The notes: generated by a model not told the origin, from the sequence alone. Counted from the first letter of the stretch, positions 1 through 10,285 are shown. The stretch is 64,000 nt of DNA from Anniella stebbinsi (GCA_029215795.1 JARDYH010000002.1:11649001-11713000); one strand, 5' to 3'. Translations and numbers: made by a program.

Positions 1-1044
1 GTATAGACAGCACTCTGCTCCCTTTCCACACACTAATTTCATATGTGCACAATAAGGGTGTTTTTCACATGTGCGGCTGAAGGCAGCTCTTGCTTAAATC
101 GGGTTGCGATGTTAATGCAAAAGCTACATTGCCTGGGATGTTCACTGGCATTCCAAATGGCTCTTCTCAGCTTTCTCTTCCAGATGAACCAATTCTTCTT
201 TCTACATGAAGCGACCCTGCTTTCTCTTCTACATCAACAATCTGAAAGTTAGCATGGATAGCACGGGAGAGGGTCTGGGGTTCCTTTTGGGATAAAACGC
301 CACAGAAATGTCGAGGAAAGCTGAAAATGTTTTGATAAGATGGGTGAAATTTTTCAGGTTGCTTCTGCATTTCTTTACCAGGGAACAGTGCTGTGGGCAG
401 TGGAAGCTGGTGACTCCGATGTAGGTGGGGTGGTGAATCCGCTCTGGGTTTCAGTCAGACCAGTCAGAACTCTAAAGGAGCTATCTCAGAGTGGATTCAC
501 ACACACACACACACACACCACTGACATTGGAACCAGCAGCCTCCACTAGCTATGCATTGTGTGCCTCTCTCAAGCAACATCGGATGTCCCTGTTGGGAGT
601 TAGGCAGTGAAGAAACTCTCCACTCAGCGACCAAAGTTGTCGGACCTGGGCTTTGAGCTGCCACCGAATTTCAGCTGAAGCAAAGTTCTGCACTTCTCTG
701 TAAGACAACAACCACAGCACTAGCCTCAGCTACCAGCTAGCTGCAGTCATCACTTTGCTTCGTTAAAAGCCGAGGACAGAACGATCCGCTCCGCTTCGGC
801 CCAAGGTCCCCACCCCCGCCTCAGGCCCGCAGATGGGCGTGCCTTCCTGTCTGCCAGCAAGGTTCCTGGCAACCAGCACCAATGCCAGAGACACGGCCTG
901 TGTTTATAAGATCACGCTTCGCAGGGTGGGCCGAACGATCAACATGATAAAGTGGACACGTTGACAGGGAGACATCAAGTGGAATTCGACGCTGGCCGGA
1001 GCAAAGGAGGACTAAAAGCAGAAGTGTAAGATGGAGGATAAGCG
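1..1044. other. stretch without recognised repeat
   Basis: I see no conserved gene, exon series or known repeat here apart from a short (CA)n run near 498-519. Short open frames in it show no protein family features. A GC-richer patch around 770-850 has no further support as a promoter. Confidence 0.5.
498..519. repeat. (CA)n microsatellite
   Basis: About eleven uninterrupted CA dinucleotides. Confidence 0.95.
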
Positions 1045-1364
1045 TAGGCTGACCATATGAAAAGGAGGACAGGGCTCATGTAACTTTAACAGCTGTAGAG
1101 AAAAGGGAATTTCAGCCAGGGTCATTTGTATGCAATTAGTTCCTGGTGAAATTCCCTCTTCATCACAACAGTTAAAGTTGCAGGGCCCCTGCCTTCTTTT
1201 GTATATGGTCACTCTAGTATAGTGCCTGCACCTTTAACTGTTGTGATGAAGAGGGAATTTCACCAGGAACTAATTGCATACAAATGACACTGGCTGAAAT
1301 TCCCTTTTCTCTACAACTGTTAAAGTTACATGAGCCCTGTCCTCCATTTCATATGGTCAGCCTA
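1045..1364. mobile_element. 320-bp foldback hAT-type element, copy 1
   Basis: The copy starts TAGGCTGACCATATG and ends with the reverse complement, CATATGGTCAGCCTA. It is flanked by a perfect 8-bp direct repeat, GATAAGCG, at 1037-1044 and 1365-1372. Its two halves are head-to-head copies of a roughly 155-bp arm, and the left arm closes with an internal terminal-repeat-like ATGGTCACTCTA near 1203-1214. An 8-bp duplication with terminal inverted repeats is the hAT superfamily signature. No transposase is present, so the element is non-autonomous. The 66-aa open frame on the minus strand is only a translation of the repeat and recurs with every copy. Nine related copies lie in this window. Confidence 0.88.
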
Positions 1365-1602
1365 GATAAGCGGCTAAAGCGATACAGGTGTGAGATGTCT
1401 GGCTGGGGAAGCAGGAGCTTGCTTGGGAGAAGAGGTTGCCAGTTCTAACGTTGCTTCCAGGGGGGTGGGGGAAAGCAAGGGCGGCCACGTACGAATCACC
1501 CCCCCCCAAAAGACGAAATGCATCACCACCACTCTAAAAAGAAGATACCAATTTGCATAAAATTACTACATGCTATTTTATATGGAAAGAAGCACACTTA
1601 AA

Positions 1603-1655
1603 AGATTTATTTATTTATTGCATTTCTATACTGCCCAGTAGCCAAAGATCATATT
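1603..1655 (-). mobile_element. LINE 3'-end fragment, (AAAT)n tail
   Basis: The TTTATTTATTTATTGCATTT tail followed by ATACTGCCCAGTAGCC matches the extreme 3' end of the LINE subfamily seen at 1963-2345. Only the tail region remains. Confidence 0.6.
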
Positions 1656-1656
1656 A

Positions 1657-1866
1657 GCCAGATTCCGACTGAATCAGGAAAAACTTCCTGACTGTTAGAG
1701 CAGTACAACAATGGAGCCAATGACCTAGGGAGGTAGAGGTAATTCAAGAGGCAGCTGGACAGTGATCTGTCAGATGTGCTTTATGGTGGATTCCTGCATT
1801 GAGCAGGGGGTTGGACTTGATGGCCTTATAGGCCCCTTCCAACTCTACTCTTCTATGATTCTATGA
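1657..1866 (+). mobile_element. CR1 LINE 3' end
   Basis: The text resembles the CR1 ORF2 terminus and 3' UTR: AAAAACTTCCTGACTGTTAG, then TTGGACTTGATGGCCTTATA, and a terminal CTATGATTCTATGAC, which is the CR1-type octamer tail. It is severely 5'-truncated. The same sequence appears in other copies in this window (23666, 38491, 40809). Confidence 0.88.
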
Positions 1867-1962
1867 CAAATTGAATGGCAATAGAGTACATCTCATCCTA
1901 GTGTGGAGGGCTGTGACCAAGTGACCTGTATGGCTGCTGTCCAGGTGTGGTTGGACCATCCT

Positions 1963-2345
1963 ATGAATATTTATTTATTTATTTGTTGCATTTTTATACC
2001 GCCCCATAGCCGAAGCTCTCTGGGCGGTTCACAAAAATTAAAACCATGAAATCATTTTAAAAATATAAAACAAGCCACAATCTAAAAACACAAAATAACA
2101 TACAATATAAAAACACACCCAGAATAAAACCAAGCAGCAGGAATTAATACAGATTAAAATACAAATTTAAAACAGCAAGGATTAAAATTGAGTTAATTTA
2201 ACTGTTAAAATACTGGGAGAATAAAAAGGTCTTCACCTGGCGACGAAAAGAGTACAAAGTAGGCGCCAGGCGAACCTCTCTGGGGAGCTCATTCCACAGC
2301 CGGGGTGCCACAGCGGAGAAAGCCCTCCTCCTAGTGGCCACCTGC
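1963..2345 (-). mobile_element. L2/CR1-like LINE 3' end
   Basis: On the minus strand the frame reads a typical LINE C-terminus (RRAFSAVAPRLWNELPREVR, then SFRRQVKTFLFSQ). It is followed by an A/T-rich 3' UTR containing the stem CCGCCCAGAGAGCTTCGGCT / TATGGGGCGGTATAAAAATG and an (AAAT)n tail at 1963-1984. The 5' part is missing. Confidence 0.82.
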
Positions 2346-3992
2346 CTCACTTCCTTTGGTTCTTTACCTTTAAACTGGACTTGGACTGGTGGACTGTCCT
2401 CTATAAAAGAGATCACATGGCCACCCTAATTGCACTGCACTTAAGAACAAGCAGAAAGACAAAATGCCCTCTACTCGAAACAATTTCCATCCTTGAAGGA
2501 TTGGGGTGGGTGAGAAGTCAAAGCCAGAAAACTCTGCTCTTCTGCGTAGTCCATGGAGACTCACACAACACACTTCCTTTGCCTGGGGCTTAATTTCCAC
2601 TTCGAAGGAACCCAGCAGTGCCGAACAAGTTTGGCTTTTATATCAGTCCCCTCCCAGGATGGGAACTGAATTCAAGAGAACAGAATCAACCTCACGCCCC
2701 AGCGACTGAATGGGACAGCAATGTTTTGAATGCATTTGTTATGCCATTGTCAATAGTTTCGCGTTCAACTCCGCATGTGGCGCCGAATAAAAAACAATTT
2801 GTGTACATGGAAAATTAATAAGCTGATCCAACCAAAGAGTTACAAGGAAGGAGATTGAACTGTGGTAATGCAATGGCTAAAGGCTGAGGGATGAATCGGG
2901 AAGTCCCCATTTTGCAAGCGACATCTGCTGTGAATTCGCTAGGTGGTGCCCTCCTCTCCTCCCCATCTCCCTTTGAGCCTTCCCACCTGTAATATGGGGA
3001 TGATAATACTGACCTACCTTGCAGGATTGTCGTAAGGATTAAAAGTGCTTTGAACGCTCAAAAGCCCTATACTAATTATGATTATGATTATGATTATTTA
3101 TCTCAACTCCTGCTCCAGATAACCACCACAAACTGGACTTTCCTCAGTCCCCAAGTATTTGGGGGATGAGAATCTCCTACTTCCCCTTCTGATGTTATGT
3201 ATTTACCAAATGGGAGTACAACAGAGTTGTACCCAAGCCTAATTTAAGTGTGGAGTGACTCTTAAATGGTATGAAAAGAAAAGAAAGAACCCTGATGGTC
3301 AGGGCTTTAAGGTACGCATCACCAACAATTCATGTAGGATGCATGTAGCTGCTTTTGGGTTAGAAGCTTGGAACAGACCCATTTAACAAGGTAAAGTATT
3401 TCTGAAAGGACTTCTACCTACCCTCTCTCAGACATTTACGTCATCCATGTGCATGGGGATTTTGACCCGCAAGTGCCTTCAAAGAGGCAACCCAACACAG
3501 GCATCACTTTGTGCCAAATGCATGTCTAAACGGGGCAAAATTCAGCATCTGCTGCTGTCGGCAAATTTGAAACTTTGCCCTTTGGCACAAACTCCGTCCT
3601 CCTTTCCATCCTAACCCAGTTGTACTTTTGCTCTTCGATGACATTGCAAACAGCTGTTCTCCATGTGTCCTGTAATAAAATGCTTTGCACTGATAAAAAG
3701 TGGTTTGATCCAATGGCATGTCCAGTATCTGAGAAACTTGGGGGGGGGGGGGGGGTGTCAGTTTTTTTTTTTTTTAATAGATTTGTCTGGTGCAATGTAC
3801 TTTTGGTGAACCCACGTCGTAGATCTCTGATGTTCAGCTAACAGTTCTGTACTTATTTGACATTGTTTTAATTCCAGTGCAAGGCTAACCCACCCAACGG
3901 TATCGCCTTTCAGATGAGCATCTATTTCATGCCAATTTCACTCTGAAGATTGGGAAATGAGTCTGCACAACCCAAGACTTCTCAAACTCTAG
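2346..3992. other. stretch without recognised repeat
   Basis: No family recognised. It contains a (GATTAT)n-like patch near 3078-3098 and adjacent homopolymer runs, G at about 3740-3755 and T at about 3762-3775. Those runs generate glycine- and phenylalanine-rich open frames of no significance. Confidence 0.45.
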
Positions 3993-4076
3993 GACAGTTT
4001 TCCCCAGATGTGTTGCACTACAAGTCCTAGCATGCCCAATACATCGGGGGGGGGGGGCACCAGGTTGGGGAAGGAC
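3993..4076. repeat. squamate-type palindromic MITE, partial
   Basis: The left arm TTTTCCCCAGATGTGTTGCA and right arm GGGGCACCAGGTTGGGGAAG match the ends of a roughly 120-bp foldback repeated in this window (see 58016-58141). A G-run interrupts the centre. Confidence 0.6.
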
Positions 4077-4120
4077 TCTCTGTGAAAAGGTGCCTTCCTT
4101 CTCAACTTCCAAGATCTTCT

Positions 4121-4213
4121 AAAGGCACAATCCTATGCATAGCTGGCTGGGGAATGCTGGAAATCGTAGGAGTTTTTTTCTGTCTTAAACATGCATAGGA
4201 TTACGCGCTGCGT
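4121..4213. repeat. palindromic MITE (CAATCCTATGCAT family)
   Basis: It starts GCACAATCCTATGCATAG and ends CATGCATAGGATTACGCG, which are inverted. Related copies lie at 22729-22843 and 54650-54745. Confidence 0.65.
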
Positions 4214-4280
4214 CTTTTAAGCTTTAGGAGAGACATTTCAATCTTTGAGAATGGGGGTGGGGGACGTGATAAATAGAAAG

Positions 4281-4415
4281 GAGCCAGTGTGGTGTAGTGG
4301 CTAGAGTGTTGGAGTTGGGAGATCCGGGTTCTAGTCCCCACTGGCCATGGAAGCTCATAGACTTTCAGCTCAACCTACCTCACACGGTTGTTATTGTGAA
4401 GATAAAGTGGAGAGG

Positions 4416-4454
<39 letters not shown>

Positions 4455-4455
4455 A
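4281..4455 (+). mobile_element. Sauria-type tRNA-derived SINE
   Basis: It begins GAGCCAGTGTGGTGTAGTGG, a tRNA-like A box. The B-box-like GGGTTCTAGTCCCCACT follows about 40 bp later, then CAACCTACCTCACACGG and GATAAAGTGGAGAGG. The tail runs into (GAAA)n at 4416-4455. The layout is that of squamate Sauria-type SINEs. The middle is shortened relative to the copy at 6161. Confidence 0.8.
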
Positions 4456-4654
4456 TCAGTGGTTGGAGAAAGGGGATGGGACCAGGAGAAGGGGGCATGG
4501 ACATCTGGAACCTCCAGGCTTGAGGTTCAACGCCCTGTTCTAACTATACCACACGGGCTCCCTGTTTATGGGGCAATGATCCTAGATAGAGGGCTTTAGA
4601 ACAGTGAGAGTTCTGCTTCCCGATCTTGCTTGTTTTCCAGCAGTCCGAGAGCTG

Positions 4655-4986
4655 CATCAGACGGGCGTTTTATTGTGCGCTCGCTACTGGGCACTCACGG
4701 ATTTTCGCGGGTCCCTTTCGCGACGTCGTCTGCCTCCCACGCGCCTCCCGCCCCCTTCTCGCCTTCTTCACGCCACAAAGAAACACCCCAGCAAGTCCGA
4801 CTTATTTTTAAAGACGGAAGTTGCCGCTACCTCGTGCTGTGTGCAGGAGAAGCAGCGCGATCAGAACGGCCCACGGAATGGGGCCACGTGCAGGTTGTTC
4901 ACTTCCTCTTTCGAAGAGGAAGTAAGGCGGGACAAATGCGCGGGCGGAGAAGCGACGGTAAGCAAACGCGATTTCCCCGTGTGATG
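4655..4986. mobile_element. 332-bp TIR element (CATCAGAC family), copy 1
   Basis: It starts CATCAGACGGGCG and ends CCCCGTGTGATG, nearly inverted. The interior is GC-rich and matches 62595-62950 along its length (AGCAAGTCCGA, GCTGTGTGCAGGAGAAG, CACTTCCTCTTTC / GAAGAGGAAGT). A third copy, in the opposite orientation, is the host of the nested block at 43916-46313. The superfamily is not assigned because no target duplication could be read. Open frames of 121-149 aa on both strands are chance frames of this repeat. Confidence 0.75.
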
Positions 4987-5096
4987 ACGCTCTGAGAAAT
5001 ACTGCTGGCAGATACGGATGGCATAAATACAGGTTACAACGAATGGAAGCCCCGTGTCAAGTTCCCCTCCCCCACTCTCCGTAACACACCTATCCC

Positions 5097-5222
5097 CAAA
5101 GACCTGTTGCCCTCCAGATTTTTGGATTACACCTCGCAACATTCCTGTCCATTGGCCATGCTGGCTGAGGCTGCTGGGTGTTGTTGTCCAAAACATCTCG
5201 AGGGCACCAGGTGGGGAAAGGC
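5097..5222. repeat. squamate-type palindromic MITE
   Basis: Left arm CTGTTGCCCTCCAGATTTTT, centre CATTGGCCATGCTGGCTGAG, right arm CATCTCGAGGGCACCAGGTG. The arms are inverted over about 55 bp. Confidence 0.75.
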
Positions 5223-5280
5223 TGTTGGAAAGGAAAGCACCTTGTATCTCTTGTTCTGATGCCATTATGATATGATATGA

Positions 5281-5851
5281 TTGTTGACCGGGGCTGGTTA
5301 CAGGGAGCATACAACTCCTCTGTTAAAACAGCTCCACTGGCTTCTGGTATGTTTCCAGGCACAATTCAAAGTGCTGGTTATCACCTATAAAGTCGTATAC
5401 GGTTCGGGTCCAGGTTATCTGAAAGACCGTATTCTCCCAAATGAGCCTGCCCATGCTCTGAGATCTTCTGGGGAGGCCCTTCTCTCAGTCCCACCAACAT
5501 CCCAGGCACGCCTGATGGGTACGTGGGAAAGGGCCTTCTCCGTGGCTGCTCCACGGCTCTGGAACTCCCTTCCTAAAGGAAGCCAAACTGGCTCCCTCTG
5601 TACTACTCTTCCAGAGGCAGGTAAAAACTTTTTCATTCCAGCAGGCTTTTCGAAATACTCTGGCCCTATGTTAATGCATGGTTTTGTTTTGTTTTGAAAA
5701 TCCGTTGCTGTTTTTAATTTTTTTAAATGATTTTAATTTTACTGTAGGTTTAATTCTATTTTAGCTTTTGTAATTCTATTTTAACTTTGTAAACCGCCTT
5801 GAGTCCCAGCCCTGGGAAAAAAGAAGGAAATAAATAAATAAATAAATAAAA
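5281..5851 (+). mobile_element. L2/CR1-like LINE 3' fragment
   Basis: The plus-strand frame carries the C-terminus of a LINE ORF2. It reads LLKQLHWLLVCFQAQFKVLV, then GPGYLKDRILP, ALRSSGEALL and RAFSVAAPRLWNSLP. A 3' UTR follows with CCGCCTTGAGTCCCAGCC and an (AAAT)n tail ending near 5851. The conserved tryptophan-leucine-proline motif and the LF-A ending fit the L2/CR1 group. No reverse-transcriptase core is present, so it is a 5'-truncated dead copy. Confidence 0.85.
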
Positions 5852-6160
5852 CGCTTTCTGCATCCCTTGCCAAAGACAGCCAAACGTGTGGAGGCAGGAA
5901 AACAAACACGGTCATGACATCAAGACACAGTCATGTGCAGTAAGTTGTATTAGACGTCACAGGGATGAGGAAGGCACTCAATCTGCAGCTGCCTTGTGAT
6001 CTTTGTAATGTGTCATTCCCTCCTCAGAGGACTTTGCAGCAGCTACCTAAAGGTTTAACGAGTGGGACTCGTACAATTGCCCATGGTCTCCAAACACATG
6101 GTTAAGCCCAATGTATACCCCCCCTTTGTTTTGAAATCAAGAGAAGAGGGATGATAACTA
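5852..6160. other. stretch without recognised repeat
   Basis: No repeat family or coding evidence seen. Confidence 0.4.
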
Positions 6161-6405
6161 ACAGTGTGGTGTGGAGTGGAGGATAGAGTGTTGGACTGGA
6201 ACGTAGGAAATCCGGGTTCTAGTCCCTACTCAGCCATGAAGCTCACTGGGTGACTTTGGGCCACCCCAAAGTCACCCAGTGAGGTAGGTTAGGGACTCTC
6301 AGCCTAACCTACCTCACAGGGTGGTTGTGAGGATAAAATGGAGAGGTCCATGTCAGCTGCCTTGGGTTCCTTGCAAGAGGAAACAAGGCAGGCTATAAAT
6401 GTAAT
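6161..6405 (+). mobile_element. Sauria-type SINE with internal snap-back rearrangement
   Basis: The A-box region is GTGTGGTGTGGAGTGGAGGA and the B-box region is GGGTTCTAGTCCCTACTC, followed by CACTGGGTGACTTTGGG and CCTAACCTACCTCACAGGG. The 3' end GGCAGGCTATAAATGTAATA is typical of this SINE type. Between the two conserved blocks there is an extra segment of about 30 bp that is the reverse complement of both neighbours. This produces two adjacent perfect hairpins (6244-6260 with 6265-6281, and 6281-6293 with 6303-6315). Confidence 0.82.
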
Positions 6406-6426
6406 AAACCACAAGAGGGTTCATTA

Positions 6427-6530
6427 TCAGCCTTCCCCAATCTGGAGCCACCCAGATGTGCTGGACTACAACTACCATGCTCCATGCTGTCTGGGGATGA
6501 TGGGGGTTGCAGTTCAACATAACTTGGAGC
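6427..6530. repeat. squamate-type palindromic MITE
   Basis: AGCCTTCCCCAATCTGGAGC begins it. The central arms ACTACAACTACCATG and GATGGGGGTTGCAGTTCAAC are inverted relatives. Confidence 0.75.
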
Positions 6531-6657
6531 ACAGTAGGTCGGACAGAACTGCCATGGATAGTCACCTCCCAACGTGATTATGGGCACCTCACAACAAGCT
6601 TTTTGGAAGGTATTGCTTGGTTTCTGGTTACAATTTGCCCTAACTTAAACACGTATC

Positions 6658-6902
6658 TCATCACAGGCACGCCTAATGGGAACGCGAGAGAGGGCCTTCT
6701 CAGTGGCTGCTCCAAGGCTCTGGAACTCCCTTCCTAGGGAGCCTAGTCTGGTTCCCTCCTTGCTAGGTTTCCGGAAGCAGGCAAAACCTTTTTTGTTCCA
6801 GCAAGCCTTTGGGGAATAGTCTAGACTTCTGTTTATGTGTTAGATTTTTTTAATTGCCATTTGTATTTTAAATGTTTTAAATGTTTTAATATTACAGTGG
6901 AT
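6658..6902 (+). mobile_element. LINE 3' fragment, part 1 (split)
   Basis: It encodes the LINE C-terminal pattern RAFSVAAPRLWNSLP in degraded form (GAGGGCCTTCTCAGTGGCTG, TCTGGAACTCCCTTCCTAGG) and continues into an A/T-rich 3' UTR. The UTR is interrupted at 6903 by an inverted-repeat element and resumes at 7786. Confidence 0.78.
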
Positions 6903-7785
6903 TTACCGTATTTCATCGAAACTAAGGCGCCATTGAATCTAAGGCGCACCTTAATTTCAGGACCACCAATAAGTAAAACGCTTTGCGTCGATTCTAAGAC
7001 ACACCCAATTTTCAGACACGTTTGTATTTGAAAAAAATGCATCTTAGAATCGAAGAAATACAGTAGGTAGCAGGGCCCAGGCGAGGAAGGAGTGGCAGTG
7101 GTGGCAGCAAGGAGGAAGAAGCAGGAAGGGAAGGGAAGGGCGCGGAGAGCCGGGTGGAGGCAGTGGCCGCGGCAGCAAGGGCCCACATGCACCCCCCCAG
7201 CGACTCGGCCTCCCCACTCACCCCCATCGCGCCCCGGTCCTCGCCGCCAGCACGCGGGATCACAGCCTACTTCATGGAAACACTGCGTTTCCAGACCTTC
7301 TCTACCGCTGCCGCTGCTAAATCCCAGGATTGGTGAGAGAGAAAGAGCGGGGGGCGGGGGCAGAGGTGGTAGTGAGGCCCAGGCGAGGGAGGAGTGGCGG
7401 TGGCGGCGGGGAGGAGGAGGAAGAAGCAAAAAGCAGAAAGGGAAGGGAAGGGCACGGAGAGCCGGGTGGAGGCAGTGGCCGCAGCAGCAAGGGCCCACAT
7501 GCACCCCCCCCCCAGCGACTTGGCCTCCCCGCTCACCTGCAGCGGTGCTGGCAGCGAGGACCAGGGCGGCGCTGGAGGTGAGTGGGGAGGCCGAGTCACT
7601 GGGGGGTGGCATACAAAGCCCCTTTGTGTAGGCTCTATGGGTGGGTGGGTGTATCCCAAACCTATTCCAGCACTGGAGAAATCCGGCGAATCTAAGACGC
7701 CATCGATTCTAAGACGCACTCTATTTTTACAGAGGTAAATATGGGGGGAGGGAAAGTGCGTCTTAGAATCGAGGAAATTCAGTAA
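6903..7785. mobile_element. 883-bp GC-rich TIR element inserted in a LINE
   Basis: The left end TTACCGTATTTCATCGA and right end TCGAGGAAATTCAGTAA are inverted. Both flanks carry further inverted copies of the motif TCGATTCTAAGACGC, so each end is itself a partial foldback (6903-7067 and 7680-7785). Between them lies a GC-rich block duplicated in tandem with a period of about 310 bp: AGGCCCAGGCGAGG...CACATGCACCCCCC...CGGCCTCCCC recurs at about 7073-7225 and 7376-7545. The second unit has an inverted partner ending GGAGGTGAGTGGGGAGGCCG. No transposase is present. Arginine- and proline-rich frames of 179-259 aa are chance frames. No clear target duplication was found. Confidence 0.78.
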
Positions 7786-7925
7786 TTATATTTTTAACTT
7801 TTGTATATGTCTATTTATATGCTTTAAGTGTATATATTTTAATTTTGTAAAGCCGCCCTGAGTCCCGGTATTGGGAAAAAGGCGGGATACAAAGCATCAT
7901 CATCAACATCATCATCAGCACGAAA
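7786..7925 (+). mobile_element. LINE 3' fragment, part 2 (split)
   Basis: It resumes the 3' UTR begun before 6903: ATTTTTAACTTTTGTATATG, then AAAGCCGCCCTGAGTCCCGG and AAAAAGGCGGGATACAAAGC. This is the same terminal stem as at 5785-5830. It ends in (ATC)n. Confidence 0.75.
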
Positions 7926-8400
7926 TTGGCAGGCGCCTAAATCTCTTAGGAACTACTCTACATTTCATATAACAGCTCAAGGACATGGTGCACAGTGTGC
8001 TGTGCTAAACTCACCATGCGTGAGGAGATTGGCACATTTCAACAAGGTGTCTGGAGGTGCAGTTCCCTGTGTGATTGCTCCCACAATTTTCTAGGATGCG
8101 CCTACACGTTATCACAGCAAACACTGGCAAAATACGGTTGCACCTTCGGTATTACCCAAATAAAGTGACCATAAAATGGCATCAAAAAAGGAAAACTGAA
8201 GGAAAGGGCTTTACGATCCGTATCGACAGAAATGAACACAAGACACAGCTCAGGTGTTTTTGGTTCAGGAGCTGAGAACAGATCCATTTGACAAGCTGCG
8301 GTGTTTTATAGGGCTGCTAGATCGTTTTATGAGCTCTGCACCATAAGCGATCTGTTTATGAGAATCTATAGCCTAGTTAAACATGGATATATCCCCTACT
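7926..8400. other. stretch without recognised repeat
   Basis: No repeat or gene recognised. Confidence 0.4.
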
Positions 8401-8487
8401 CCAGCCTTCCCCAACCTGGTGCCCTCCAGATGTGTTGGTCATGCTGATTGGGAATTATGGGAATTGCAGTCCAACCTATCTGGATGG
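8401..8487. repeat. squamate-type palindromic MITE
   Basis: AGCCTTCCCCAACCTGGTGC and CCTCCAGATGTGTTGG form the left arm. GGAATTATGGGAATTGCAGT belongs to the right arm, which is degraded at its end. Confidence 0.78.
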
Positions 8488-8642
8488 GACAGCTGTGCAT
8501 AATGCTGTATATCCTTTAATGCTTTCAACACATATCCTGACAGGATTCTTCCTGGCCCCTTGGCCCCACACACATTTATTCTGGTGCAGAGACTGGCTGT
8601 TTCTTCTCTTTCTTCCTCATTATACTTAAAATGTGAAGCTAC

Positions 8643-8806
8643 ATTACAAAAAAAAAAAAAAAAGGATACGTGGCTTGTTCCTCAAGCCTTTTCTATGCCA
8701 GTGAAACTTGAACTCCAGGCTTGGTTGAATACATGCAACCTAATTTGGGCCCTGAAAAGAAAACACACACACACAGACACAAACGCACACTGGGGGGGGG
8801 GGGGGG

Positions 8807-8853
<47 letters not shown>
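8643..8853. repeat. cluster of simple repeats
   Basis: An A-run (about 8648-8663), (CA)n (about 8763-8780), a G-run (about 8792-8806) and (GA)n (about 8807-8853) lie within 210 bp. Serine-leucine-rich frames across the (GA)n are artefacts. Confidence 0.9.
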
Positions 8854-8854
<1 letters not shown>

Positions 8855-9127
8855 AGGAGTCTGCACAAGTAGTGACTCTTTTCTGACATGCCAAATGAAT
8901 GCTCTTGAACACACAATGAGGCTTCTGTTCAGCACCATGGTTTCTACGCACTGCAGGACGTCTGTGATACCACTGAGAACTTATGGCTATACTATCCAGG
9001 GTGGTGTTTATGCTGCGAACCTGCAATTCTGCAGAAACACAGGAGACGCTCCGAATTTTAAGACAGAATTCAAAATTTGGCCTTTTGTGAATCTCTGTAA
9101 ACATTTTGTTTTGCTTTGTTTTATTTT
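8854..9127. other. stretch without recognised repeat
   Basis: No repeat or gene recognised. It ends in a T-rich tract next to the duplicated segment that starts at 9128. Confidence 0.4.
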
Positions 9128-9770
9128 ATTTAAAATCAAATTTCTAGTCCTTATGGTTGAGAAAATAGGCCCAGAGGTTTGAGGATAATGCCCTGTAAAA
9201 TCTCAGAAGCTTGAGATTTCGAGCGGTGGGGGTGAGTGTTAGTGCCTGGAAGAACCCCTGGCCCCTTCTTCACGATCAGAAGAAAGGGAATCAGAGCCAA
9301 AACAGACATTACTTTACATTTGTATCTAGCAGCTGTGTCTTTTTCATTTTTAGTCTACAGTAGCTGCAGGGTCCCTGATCTGCATCTCCCCACCACCCCT
9401 GCCCCCATGCTAGGGACCGGATCCAGATCAGGCGCTCTGCACCATCTAGGGTAAAAATGAAAAAAGATGCAGTTGCTAGATACAGATTCAAAGTAATGTT
9501 TTTTAAACCCTGAATGAGGCAAAACAGAAAAAAATGCAGATTAAATAAAGCAAACTATGAGAAGCGTAATTATACAGAATTACTTATTGTGCATAGTTTT
9601 TTTTAAAAAAAAGCACAAAACACACACAGCTTTAGGTCTATCCTGTACAGAAAGATGGCTTAATCATAAGGCTATGATTAAACCCCCTATCTTAGGCAGC
9701 AAATCTAGGGTGCAATTTTTGGGGAGCAAATTTTGGACAACCTCCCAGGAACTCTCACCTCACCAGGTAC
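9128..9770 (+). repeat. 643-bp duplicated segment U, copy A
   Basis: This segment reappears almost unchanged in reverse orientation at 37211-37852. The differences I could see are single-base changes and A/T-run lengths. It contains an internal foldback: the arm at about 9306-9375 (TGTATCTAGCAGCTGTGTCT) pairs with the arm at about 9435-9500 (AGATGCAGTTGCTAGATACA). Its right border joins a LINE 3' fragment at 9771, and the same junction is present in the other copy. The 72-aa frame shared by the two copies has no protein features. Confidence 0.88.
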
Positions 9771-10285
9771 AGCTTTAAAATCACTCCACTGGCTGCCAGT
9801 TAGTTTCTAGGCGAAGTACAAAGTGTTGGTTATTACCTTTAAAGCCCTAATTGGTTTGGGTCCAGGTTACCTGCTGGATCACCTTCTCCCATACAATCCG
9901 CCCCGCACACTCAGGTCCTCTGGGAAGAATTTACTACAGTTGGCCAAGACTAGGCTGACAACTGTTACCCAGAGGACCTTCTCTTCTGCCGCTCCAAGAC
10001 TGTGGAACAACCTGCCAGGAGAGATCCGCCAACTTACCAGTCTTCCAGGATTTAAGAAAGCTATAAAGACTGATCTCTTCCGGCAGGCCTACCCAGTCGA
10101 ATTTTAAGACTTGGTTGATTTTAATGGTGTATTAATTTTATATGCTTTTAATCCGTGTATATATTGTATATTGTATTTTATGTTGTTGGTATTGATGCTG
10201 TTCCCCGCTTTGATCCGGAGGGAGAGGCGGGTAAGAAATAATTATTATTATTATTATCATTATTATTAATTGTTATTATTATTGT
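9771..10285 (+). mobile_element. (ATT)n-tailed LINE 3' fragment
   Basis: It encodes a LINE ORF2 C-terminus: VLVITFKALIGLGPGYLLDH, then PPRTLRSSGKNLLQ, RTFSSAAPRLWNNLPGEIRQ and KTDLFRQAYPVEF. A 3' UTR follows with GATCCGGAGGGAGAGGCGGG and an (ATT)n tail. An in-frame stop just upstream (TTTCTAGG) is shared with the copy at 36711-37210. The reverse-transcriptase core is absent. Confidence 0.88.

Noticed and set aside
1012..1212. Recurrent short protein with GPCNFNCCDEEGISPG near 1012, 33680 and 48328
   Set aside because: It is a translation of the 320-bp foldback element and not a gene family.
4604..5310. Overlapping frames of 121-149 aa
   Set aside because: They map to the CATCAGAC-family TIR element. 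The other copies do not keep the frame open.
7092..7631. Long arginine/proline-rich open frame (179 aa) and overlapping minus frames
   Set aside because: They lie in the GC-rich duplicated core of a TIR element. Both strands are open because of composition, and no protein family features are visible.
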